Shown here piece by piece: positions 56,601 to 64,000 of a stretch of DNA of 64,000 nucleotides. Under the pieces are notes generated by a model that saw only the letters and a list, made by a program, of their open reading frames with translations, was not told where the DNA came from and ran no database searches. Source of the DNA: Aporophyla lueneburgensis (lineage: Eukaryota > Arthropoda > Insecta > Lepidoptera > Noctuidae); the NCBI GenBank assembly GCA_932294355.1, contig OW028734.1:12350501-12414500 (forward strand), given 5' to 3'. Numbering within the stretch: the first letter of the stretch is position 1; every line of letters begins with the position of its first letter. A program made the translations under genes and the position numbers.

Positions 56601-59452
56601 ATTTCAGCCTTCATCAGCTTTTTCTTCGAAGGGTTTAGACGGTAAGGAGGAACAGCAATTGGAGGATGCTCACTTGTATCAATGCGGTGTTCCACATACG
56701 GTGTTGGACCTCCCCCTGCTCTAAAGACGCGTGCGTGCCTGGTGAGGACGCCAGCAAGCGCTTGACGCTCAGCTGGTTTAAGGTGAGTACCTTCATCATC
56801 CCTAAGTATATCTGTAGCGGCGCAGGACACGTCACGCGAGGTAGGTTCGAAGCATAAGTTATATCTTACATTTTCGCATTTACTAAAAAAACAAGCTTCT
56901 TTACAAAAATCAATAACTACTCCCGCGGCGGTTATAAAATCGATACCTAATAACGTCTCGTTATTAGTCGAGTCGGGAAAAATTAAGAATGGAATCGTAA
57001 TAACTATCGTTTCTAAGCACACCTCTAACGTGGTGGTAAGTACATCCATCGTACGGATTACACCGTCGGCAAGCTTAACTTCGCGTGTCGAAGAGCTGAG
57101 GGGATGACCTTGACGTTGAAGGAGAGTATATAGCGTATGACCCGCAATACAATGTTTGGCAGCCGTATCAATCAACGCAGTGCCGGAGAAACCCAAAATT
57201 TTTATATTAAAAATAGGTCGTAAATCGCGGCCAATGGAGGGTCCCATACGGTCGTTACTCAAACATATGTCGGTTAAACATAAATGGGCACTATCCTTTT
57301 CATTTATGAAGTCGCTATACACAACATCATTATCACAAAACTGGACATTCTCCTTTTGATTTTTACAATTCTTACACAAAACATAATTATTACTAAAATG
57401 TACATTCTCCTTTATATTTTTAAAATTGTAACACAAAACATCATTCTCACATGAATGGACATTCTCCTTTATATTTTTAATATTATTACACATAAAATCA
57501 TTTTGATGTGGATTGGTTTTACCCCTTTTTATATCAAAACTACCACACACATTTTTCGAAATCTGCGACTTCGCAACATTATCAGAATTACATATACTAT
57601 TCGTTACACATTGTGGGATAGCATCACTTTGTGTTTTACTAAAATATTTACGCACATTTTCTCGTGGAATAAAATTGTTTTTGTCGCAAATATAGTCTGA
57701 CGCGAAATTTTTAGCAACTAAATGAGATTTTACGGAATAAAAACTTTGATCACTACTTTTACTTTGATCACTACTTTTACTTTGTTCACTCTCACCTTGA
57801 TTCTGCAACTTACGACAATGTTCTTTGGTGTGGCCAAACCGTCTGCAGTATGTGCAAGACGGCCGTGGCCTCTTTGCCGTGTCGTGCTTCGATGGGAGAG
57901 GTGCGGGCGGCGCCGCTGGAACAGGCACGGGGAGCACGGGCGGAGCGGGCGCATGCTGCGCCGCGGCGCGGCGGCGGGCGCGGCGTGCGCCGGCGCCCGG
58001 AAGGGAACGAGTCCGCGCGCGGGAGCGCGGGCGTTATCACGAGCGGCGGTTTGCGTGGACGTCGGTAATGTTGCCGGCGTTTGTGTTCGACGCTCACTCG
58101 CCGTATTTACCTCGTCGAATGAATCCTCGATATTCCGTGCGAGGCGGAGTAACTCATAGAAACTGCGGCAATCCTCTCTTCGTAACCTCTTTCTTATTCT
58201 GCTGTGGAGGAGGCCGTAGGTCATGTCTATTTGAGCCGACTCCTTTACATCGCCTTGAGGTAAACGTGCTAAAAGGGCGCGGATGCGCGCTACGAAAATA
58301 TCTGTGTTTTCATTGCCCTGCGGCGTCGCAAACATTTCTAAGTAGATCCGATGAGGCGGCCGGCGATCACCATAGGCACTTATCAAGTTTTCTTTGGCTT
58401 CGCGCCATGATGACACGGAGTATTTTATTCCTTGCCACCACGTGGCTGCTTCATCCTTGAATAGGTAGGCCAAACCACGCAGAATGTTTGAATCCGCCAC
58501 CTGCGCGCAATCACTATAGGCCTCTATTGCGTCGATAAATGCTTCAACCGACTCCTTCGGTCGGCCGGAGAACGTGGCTTTGCAGTGGGCTAGGGTGTTT
58601 TGGCCTAGCAGTGCGAGTGATTCCGGAGTCGATGCACTCGCCCGCGACATCGAGTTGAGCAACTCCCTTAATGCTTCTGTTTGAGAGCGTTGAAGAGAGG
58701 CGATAATAGTTGCCACGTTTTCGTTGGAGAACGTAGCGTTAGCATCGATGCGCGGCGAGGAAGATAACGCGTCGTCGCCATCTTGAATGGTGGGCTCTGC
58801 GGTCGGCGTGTTTGGTCGCGAGGGGACAGGTAATGCGTCGTTTGCATCTTCCCTCCGAGTCAAACTAGCCGCTCTACTCCTGGTCACTGGCATTTTAGTT
58901 CGTCACTACAAAACTGTCACAACTATGCACTATTGTCACACGAAAAACTAACGTTGGAGCGCCACATATGAGGGGGGTTATCTCAGGGAAACACGTAGAA
59001 CGGAAAACACCTTCTAGTTTTTAATGTTTATTGGAAATAACAAGAAACACAATAGTTTACACAAACACATAAACATTGGGGAACGAAACCCTAAATAATA
59101 TGGTCTTTCGCGTAACAAAAATGGCGGGCGGCACGACGTAGGCGCATGGCGACATACGCGTCTACGCGGTAAGCGTGCGGGCAGCGGACTAACGCGCAGT
59201 GACATGCTAGTCGCATGCAATAGTCCGGCGAGGGAAAGAGACAGGAGACTGCTATTCGTCTCTGTACCGAGGCGGTAAGCAACCGCGGGTCGCTCGCATC
59301 GGGCGCGATTGTGATTGGTTTGCTATAGAGTTTAATATTGGTAGATATGTAAATGTTTTCAAATTCAACTTACTAGTTAATTCCTGTATAGTTTTATAAG
59401 CCTCATTCTTTTGCTTGGATACCACGTCATAAAGCTGTAATGCTTCTGCAAC
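47673..59452 (-). CDS. SCLT1: SCLT1-like coiled-coil protein, 3' seven exons (5' part outside window)
   Basis: Exons, high to low: 59452-59374, 53484-53301, 52481-52358, 50518-50370, 50256-50158, 47965-47891, 47805-47673 (stop TAA). All phases agree; 843 nt, 280 aa. It is almost wholly coiled coil, rich in E, K and L, with no membrane segment. The pattern VAEALQLYDVVSKQKNEA, then RKELDEVKEKYN, then SKKWKESYVEMAEK resembles in order the C-terminal half of SCLT1, a centriole distal-appendage and clathrin-linker protein; this is a judgement from memory and other appendage coiled coils (CEP83-type) are possible. The intron between the first two exons contains a complete Gypsy element. The exon at 59374 starts in phase 0, and further exons must lie beyond the right edge or past the terminal LINE. 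Confidence 0.7.
48105..48422 (+). mobile_element. LINE 3' end (same family as 49480)
   Basis: gaggtgtgactagacatgcc-like text, tgtatgaatttaaacgaggc, gtttctgcttacccccattg match 49905-50120. It ends against the palindrome at 48424. Confidence 0.75.
48424..48500. mobile_element. 77-bp palindromic micro-element, copy 1
   Basis: CTGCCCTGGTAATCGAGAGG ... CCTCTCGATTACCGGGGCAG: about 37-bp arms meeting at ggttggccacc. Flanked by ATAT on both sides inside a palindromic target acatat|atatgt. Confidence 0.8.
48834..48910. mobile_element. 77-bp palindromic micro-element, copy 2
   Basis: Differs at one base from the reverse complement of copy 1. Flanked by AATT on both sides inside gcaatt|aattgc. Confidence 0.8.
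49140..49320 (+). promoter_or_regulatory. heat-shock-element promoter-like segment, possible solo LTR
   Basis: GAACATTCTAGAA (about 49172-49184) is a perfect GAA-NN-TTC-NN-GAA array. A TATATAAG box at about 49246-49253 and an AATAAA at about 49311 follow. The segment begins tgttacggtgg, as an LTR might, but no partner LTR or ORF is present. It lies in an SCLT1-like intron, antisense to the gene. Confidence 0.45.
49480..50125 (+). pseudogene. LINE ORF2 C-terminal fragment
   Basis: MYGSECWVWRKKHENRING and MRSLRIMCGV are typical of the region after RT in RTE/R4-type LINEs. Stops interrupt it after 49861. The same family has a fragment at 48105-48422. Confidence 0.8.
50561..50935 (-). mobile_element. 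RTE-type LINE 3' end with 9-bp TSD
   Basis: GTTTAGCAT at 50552-50560 and 50936-50944. The minus strand encodes QRAMERAMLGVSLRDRIRNE and QWAGHIARRTERADG, then the standard (TGA)n tail. Inserted 42 bases beyond the acceptor of the exon at 50370-50518. Confidence 0.9.
50955..51104 (-). mobile_element. SINE fragment
   Basis: cagtctataatgttcccact gctgggacacaggcctcctc ... with internal deletions relative to the family. Confidence 0.65.
51105..52058 (+). mobile_element. R1-clade-like LINE 3' end interrupted by a foldback insertion
   Basis: Coding remnant and 3' UTR run from 51105 to 51436 (ending cacgggtgggtttt) and resume at 51976 (ttttagtcagtaaaagtctg) to the poly(A) at 52052-52062. Confidence 0.85.
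51437..51975. mobile_element. foldback insertion with long hairpin
   Basis: Starts caaccgacgaaaaaaaacgg. Its right third is a large inverted repeat: about 51784-51870 pairs with about 51896-51978 (aactttttaacaaaaaatta, ccgccgaaaaaactgaaaag, cttaaaattttgagtcggcg), loop about 26 nt. TTTT borders both sides. Confidence 0.75.
52600..52921 (-). repeat. degraded ctagcttttgcc-type repeat with nested R1-like tail
   Basis: The minus strand from 52919: agcttttgccagcggattcg ... gattatct. It is split by a plus-strand R1-like 3' tail at about 52760-52832 (gctccacccagagcgggaga, poly(A)). Confidence 0.65.
53610..53969 (-). repeat. 3' LTR of the Gypsy element
   Basis: 360 bp, next to the polypurine tract. 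Confidence 0.92.
53894..57937 (-). pseudogene. Gypsy pol: protease, RT, RNase H, integrase, multiply broken
   Basis: Segments 57937-56552 (zinc knuckle, protease ALIDTAAKHCIAG), 56517-55189 (RT with AYLDDLL near 56190, RNase H ILRTDASNYALGAVL), 55274-55020 (integrase zinc region) and 54955-53894 (integrase core AMDLFGP, ISDNGVQF, NPAERKNRD; C-terminal chromodomain-free tail). Breaks: a TAG at 56552-56554, a one-base shift near 56487, a shift near 55260, and a shift plus stop near 55022. The first segment has unusual internal repeats of KENVH / CKN type (57290-57520). Confidence 0.92.
57730..58893 (-). pseudogene. Gypsy gag
   Basis: Begins MPVTRSRAASL. The core capsid-like region (CKATFSGRPKESVEAF, WWQGIKYSVSSWREAK, LLARLPQGD) is followed by an R/A/P-rich stretch. 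The zinc knuckle (CTYCRRFGHTKEHC) appears only in another frame, so a frame change lies near 57940-58000 and the last part of this ORF is out of frame. Confidence 0.85.
58968..59327 (-). repeat. 5' LTR of the Gypsy element
   Basis: 360 bp, 356 of 360 bases shared with the other LTR. Confidence 0.92.
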
Positions 59453-59526
59453 CTAAAATTAAAATTTGCGTCAACAAAATAGACAAAAGGGTTTCTAGAA
59501 AAATACTAGTATACCGGTGCCCCGGT

Positions 59527-59915
59527 TGTTAAGGCGAAAGTATTTGACCAGTGCGTGTTACCAGCTGCCATATGCCACATAAGAAGGCTGAAAGTTACCT
59601 AAAGAACAATGGAGTGACAATGCTTGGAGTTTCCTTACGCGATTGAATTAGAAATGAAGAGATCTCTTGGAGAACCTAGGTAACCCACATTGCCCGAAGA
59701 ATTACCAAACTTAGTGCCAGTGGGCAGGGCACATTGCTCACAGAACAGATGGCCGACGGGGCCAGAATCAGGTTCGGAGTGGCGACTGCGTACTGGAAGA
59801 CTTAGCATTGGAACGCCTTCCAGATAGTAAACCGATGACCTGTCGAAGTGGCAGGGCTTGGGGGAGGCCTATGTCCAGCAGTGGACGCCTTTCGGCTGAA
59901 ATTATGACGATGGTG
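59527..59915 (+). mobile_element. RTE-type LINE 3' end
   Basis: gcttggagtttccttacgcg, gtgggcagggcacattgctc, ggaggcctatgtccagcagt ggacgcctttcggctgaaat. Several stops. Confidence 0.8.
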
Positions 59916-60932
59916 AGCCGCTCATGCATCTGTTCAAATCTGAGCAAGTCCCTACTTAGCCATTTGAAATTTACAATTTATATGTACGAGTACTTTCTGA
60001 GTTTATCTTTACTCGACATTAGGGGTGGGTCTGTATTTATGCTTTTGCGGTTGCACAACGACACGCTTGGCTGGCTTTGCTTGGTAGTATAGATGCAGGC
60101 CTACTCTGCTGCCTCCCTCAGAGGCAGCAGGGTGGCGGGGTCTTGAGGGAGAGCGCTGAAGTCGTGTAGATCCTCAAGGCAAGTCTGGCGAATACAACCT
60201 TCACGAGGTTGCCACCCCGTTTTTGGTCTAATTCCTTATGAAATAGACGTAACTGAAACCGCCAGGCGACTTTACCTCCCCTATCTCCCCTCCCCACTCC
60301 CGCATAACCCCCCCATTTCCTGTCCCAAACTACCCCTCCTCACGCAACCCCACCCAAATCCTCACTCCCTACAACACCTACCTACCCACCTTCCACTCCG
60401 AAACGTGACCACCCTGTGACTGGGTGGTGGCGGGCTCGACTGTCACTAAAAGCAGCTGATGGTGAGTTAGGAGGAAGCAGTCACCTGCGCTAGGACCTGC
60501 GCAGTTGAGCGCCGTGAGCGGGGATGAAGGAGTCCTGGGGGGCTGAGCCGAACGGTGCTGGTGGTTATGTGTCCGTGAGGCAACACTCCCCCTTTGGTCT
60601 GGATTTCAAGCGAAACGGTGGCCCTACCCACTAGCCAGGGGTAGGGAAATGGCCACAGTGTCCCGTCAGAGGGCCACAGGCGAGGTGCGTGAGGTCCGCA
60701 GAGGTTGTCCTCGGATGACCGAAGCGGTAGGTAAAGGTCATGCTGACGGTGTAAGTGAGGGTTGTTCAACTCGTTGGGGGCCAACCCGATGTCGCACTGT
60801 AAACCAGCCTTGCGCCCCTATATCTCTCTGGTAATCCTAACGTTCGAGCTTTTTCATAGCGAGACGTTCCCAAGGTGCGGGCTCCATGGAGGGTGGGAGC
60901 CAGAGAGACGAATCCTTTTCACAACATTTAAT

Positions 60933-62681
60933 ATGGATAATAAAACAAAAACCAACCATCCCGGAGTGGAGGCGAAAGCCGATGAAGCTCCCAAGAGAGG
61001 TGCCTGCACTTCTCTTGCCCCTGGTCACCCTGCAGCCAACGCCGCGGGTACCAGCGCGGGCGCTGGTCTGGCTGTGGCGAAGGCTACAGACAAGACCAAC
61101 AAAAACAAGTCCCAAAAGATACAAAGGGCGTCGGCGCTGACTGGGACCAGTACCGGCCCTTCCAAAACCCAGGAGAGGACCACGGTGAAGTCTAACTTCG
61201 CTGGCGGTCCAACCCACCCCAAACTTACACCGGTGCCAGATATTACTGGCACTGTGAAACACCCTCCCACATCCGCGGCTCCTCAAGCCTCCTCCCATAA
61301 GGAGGACGCCACCAACCAGGTGGTGACAGACAGCCACGAGGACGCGATCTCTCGCGTCTGGAAGGTTGTACAGAAGAGGGGCAAGGGCAAGGGTAAAAGA
61401 ACTCAACAAGCCCGTTGCCCTTGTACAAACCCCTCATGCGCTCCAGCTGTCACAGCACAGCGTATGACGCGTAAGGAGCGCCGCCAGGCTCGCAGGAGGC
61501 AAGGTAAAGGGCCCCAAAACAACCAGGCCACTGCCGCTAGTTCGGTCAAACCGAGTAGCGGGCAGCTAAACTTTGCCGCTGGAAAACGGTCGCAGGCAGA
61601 GGCCGGCCTAAACCGCCCCTCGACCAGCCGACCCTCATCCAGTGCGCCGGTAAAAGCACAGCAACCCGGAGGGAAGGATCAGGCCGCGGCTAAGCGAGCT
61701 CTCAACGAGACCATTACACCTCGTGGAGAGCATAAGCGGCCGCGTCTTGATCAATCCAAACGGGTTGCTCAAAGAAGCTACGCCCAAGCTGCCAATGCCA
61801 CCCTCGACGTAGCGGTCACCTGTGACCGCACCGGGGTCATCAGCAAGGACGTATCGGACCAGGTGCTCGCTGCTATCCAGAAGCAGATTTTACTCGAGGC
61901 CTGCTCCCCCAAACAGGACACCAAGGCGCCGACTTTCAACGCAAAGCCGCTATTCGCCGGTGGTGTCCTAAAACTGTGGTGCGAGAACGACCACACCTTA
62001 GCCTGGCTAAGGAAAACAGTCTCCGATATGATTCTCCCTACTAACTTAACGTTAGTAGTCAAGAGTCAGTCGGAGATCCTAAGACGGGCACGATGTGGCA
62101 TCGTGATCCCCGACGAGCAGGGGGTCCTCGGAGAGCCGACCAATATTGGCCGTGCTCTCAGTTACCAGAACCCCTGGGTCGACATAAAGCGCTGGTTGCT
62201 GCTGCATGCCGACAAACAGGCCTCGGCATGGTTCGTGGTGGTCGGTGTCCCGGTAGACCAAATCCCGACCCTGATGGGTGCGGGGCGCCGTCTATCTTTG
62301 GGGGCAGGGAAGGTGTACCTGCAGTTCCAAGGTAGGAACGGCAGGTTCACCGACGTCCCCCAGGGATGGGATCCCGCCACCGGCACCATCTCCGAGACTC
62401 TGGCGCAGCAGCCAGAGACACCAGCGGGGGAGTCGACTCCCCCAGCAAACAACCCGGAGGCAGTCGTGGCCGAACCCGCTGCAGCGGAATCGGCTGCTCC
62501 AACTGCCGCCACCCTGGACGCTAGCCCTCCTTCGGGCGCAGAATCGGACGACATAAACCTGTCCCCGGCTTCGCGCCAGAGGGAGGATGGCTTCGACGAG
62601 GGTGGCCTGTTTGCCGGGCTCAACCTGGAGGATGACGATGAGGAACCGACCAGCAATGGCGTCCTCTTCGTCAAATTGTAA
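60933..62681 (+). CDS. LINE ORF1 protein
   Basis: 582 codons from ATG at 60933 (the open frame extends up to 60762). The N-terminal half is basic and low complexity (K, P, A, Q; RKERRQARRRQGKGPQNNQ). The C-terminal part (VDIKRWLLLHADKQ, VVVGVPVDQIPTLMGAGRRL, GKVYLQFQG) resembles the DUF4780-type region of insect LINE ORF1s, then an acidic tail. No CCHC knuckles are seen. ORF1 proteins bind element RNA. Intact. Confidence 0.85.
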   Translation: MDNKTKTNHPGVEAKADEAPKRGACTSLAPGHPAANAAGTSAGAGLAVAKATDKTNKNKSQKIQRASALTGTSTGPSKTQERTTVKSNFAGGPTHPKLTPVPDITGTVKHPPTSAAPQASSHKEDATNQVVTDSHEDAISRVWKVVQKRGKGKGKRTQQARCPCTNPSCAPAVTAQRMTRKERRQARRRQGKGPQNNQATAASSVKPSSGQLNFAAGKRSQAEAGLNRPSTSRPSSSAPVKAQQPGGKDQAAAKRALNETITPRGEHKRPRLDQSKRVAQRSYAQAANATLDVAVTCDRTGVISKDVSDQVLAAIQKQILLEACSPKQDTKAPTFNAKPLFAGGVLKLWCENDHTLAWLRKTVSDMILPTNLTLVVKSQSEILRRARCGIVIPDEQGVLGEPTNIGRALSYQNPWVDIKRWLLLHADKQASAWFVVVGVPVDQIPTLMGAGRRLSLGAGKVYLQFQGRNGRFTDVPQGWDPATGTISETLAQQPETPAGESTPPANNPEAVVAEPAAAESAAPTAATLDASPPSGAESDDINLSPASRQREDGFDEGGLFAGLNLEDDDEEPTSNGVLFVKL

Positions 62682-64000
62682 AATCCTCCAGGCAAACCTC
62701 CACCATAGTCAGACCGCAACGGCTCAGCTCCGGAAGTGGTTGGAGGTTCAACACACGGCCATCGCCCTGATCCAGGAGCCGTGGATTAGAGCGGGTCGCA
62801 TACAAAGACTCTCCAATCTTGGAGGTAAGCTCCTGGTCACTACTGATCACGACTAACCCAGGTCGTGTATCTATGTCACAGGTAACCTTAAAACACAGCT
62901 TCTAACTGAATTCTGTTGCAGAGACATCTCTGCAGTGAAGCTGCTTATACAGCGTAACGGCGCCATGGAGATGGCAATCGTCTTCGCTTCGGTCTACATG
63001 CCTGAAGCGGAGGCGCCGCCCCCGCATGACCTCGCTCGCCTCGTGAGCCATTGCGAGAGATCCGGGCTTGAAGTCATCATCGGTGCTGATGCCAATGCTC
63101 ATCACCAGCTGTGGGGTATGGACACGCAAAACGAAAGGGGTAAGGCCTTGGTTGATTACTTATTCTCGACTAACCTATCCCTACTAAACACTGGCTCCGA
63201 ACCGACCTTCGTAACCAGACGAAGCCGCACAATCATAGATCTCACTCTGGCAACAGAGGCCGCGGCGGAAATTACCACAGGTTGGCAGGTCTCCAGGGAG
63301 GCTTCCTGCTCTGACCACAGATGGATCCGCTTCGACATCCAGGCCTCTGTCCTGCCAGCAGCTCCGCGCCGCAAATCGCGGAACACAGATCGTGGTACCT
63401 ACACACGCAGCCTAGAATCCAGACTTGCGACATCAAGCGATCCGACGCCATTTGCGGACACTACACAGATCGAGGTACAAGTAGAATACCTCACTAAATC
63501 AATAATAGACAGCTACCAAACTGCCTGCCCAGAGACGACTCCTCGTAGTACACCGGGCAAACAGCCCTGGTGGGGTGCTGATCTGGAGCGTAAACGCGGG
63601 AAGGTAAGGAAAGCTCTGAATAGAGCCATGAATACATGTGCGGATGAGGCCTGGGATGAGTACTACGCAGCCAAATCCTGCTACAAAAAATGCATCAGGT
63701 TCAGGAGCACCTCGGGATGGCGAAAATACACTGGTAGCATTGAGTCCTGCCAGGAAGCAAACAGGGTAAGGAAAATACTGGCACAACAAACCACAACTGG
63801 GCCTACCACCCTTCGAAAACCAGACAACACACTCACATCCTCGCCAGAAGAAACGCGACGTGTCCTTATTGAAACATACTTCCCTGGATGTATTTTCTCG
63901 CAAGTAATCGACTGGCAAGAAGCAACTCAAACACCATCAGATAATGACTGGTCTTATGCTAGCAAGGTGATCACGTTGGAGAAACTCCAATGGGCCATCC
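62656..64000 (+). pseudogene. LINE ORF2, endonuclease region, one nonsense codon, incomplete at edge
   Basis: ATG at 62656 lies inside the last codons of ORF1, in another frame. The EEP endonuclease has the order expected: QANLHHSQTA, LIQEPW (catalytic E), VFASVYMP, IIGADANAHHQLWG, IIDLTLA, SDHRWI. An in-frame TAA at 62854-62856 breaks it early; afterwards the frame is open to the window end. RT would lie beyond the edge. Confidence 0.85.

Larger units (their letters stand above)
53610..59327 (-). mobile_element. Gypsy (Ty3-like) LTR retrotransposon, full length
   Basis: 360-bp LTRs at 53610-53969 and 58968-59327 differ at four positions. GAGTT flanks both sides (53605-53609, 59328-59332), a 5-bp TSD. 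A polypurine tract (ggagggggagta on the minus strand) adjoins the LTR at 53970; a primer-binding candidate tggcgctccaacg lies just inside the other LTR (about 58965). Gag and pol are on the minus strand, same orientation as the host gene. No envelope ORF is seen. Confidence 0.95.
60091..64000 (+). mobile_element. non-LTR retrotransposon (R1/LOA-like), runs off the right edge
   Basis: About 0.8 kb of 5' leader without ORF (C-rich, from about 60091; exact 5' end uncertain) precedes ORF1 and an overlapping ORF2. The far end lies beyond the window. Confidence 0.85.

Noticed and set aside
57825..58460. 211-aa plus-strand ORF opposite the Gypsy gag
   Set aside because: Antisense shadow of the GC-rich gag coding sequence.
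60837..61409. 190-aa minus-strand ORF opposite LINE ORF1
   Set aside because: Shadow of ORF1; composition mirrors its low-complexity codons.

Overview
The window is insect nuclear DNA, most likely from a moth or butterfly. Genes have introns with GT/AG sites. Nearly all remaining sequence is young or decaying transposon material of kinds abundant in lepidopteran genomes: tRNA-derived SINEs with (TGA)n tails, RTE-type, R1-clade and CR1/jockey-like LINEs, BEL/Pao and Gypsy LTR elements, and many foldback or TIR elements. No bacterial or viral gene organisation is present. All functional names come from reading translations by eye; no database search was possible.

Host genes. (1) A minus-strand gene of 17 coding exons (30199 down to 4285) encodes an OFD1-like centriolar protein: LisH motif in exon 1, then long coiled coils. 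All splice phases agree and the exon sum is exactly 3510 nt. (2) A plus-strand gene (31595-46684, four coding exons, 249 aa) is SNF8/VPS22/EAP30 of ESCRT-II. (3) A minus-strand gene entering from the right (59452 down to 47673, seven 3'-terminal exons, 280 aa) encodes a coiled-coil protein resembling the C-terminal part of SCLT1, a centriole distal-appendage protein. (4) A tRNA-Arg(UCU) lies between the divergent OFD1-like and SNF8 starts. (5) At the left edge a plus-strand terminal exon may end near 1858, with an AT-rich region that could be its 3' UTR.

The most unusual object is a minisatellite at 7016-9457: exactly 37 copies of a 66-bp unit that straddles the 3' end of OFD1-like exon 13 and the start of the following intron. 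Each unit carries 48 exonic and 18 intronic bases, so the intact 5' splice donor is copied 37 times. The unit is a multiple of three and stop-free on the gene strand, so any donor gives an in-frame protein, theoretically 1169 to 1961 aa.

Mobile DNA. SNF8 intron 3 (12.9 kb) holds an RTE-type LINE (34268-44912) split by a BEL/Pao element with two identical 215-bp LTRs (35883-42467) and by a CR1/jockey-like LINE (42598-44495). An SCLT1-like intron holds a full-length Gypsy element (53610-59327; 360-bp LTRs with four differences) with several broken reading frames. The right edge is a non-LTR element with overlapping ORF1 and ORF2, ORF2 carrying one nonsense codon. Smaller objects include two 77-bp palindromic inserts at palindromic targets, a TA-flanked element with 26-bp perfect TIRs, a hAT-type MITE built of a TCCGTAACCG-like motif, a THAP-coding DNA-transposon remnant, and a stray promoter-like segment with a three-box heat-shock element.
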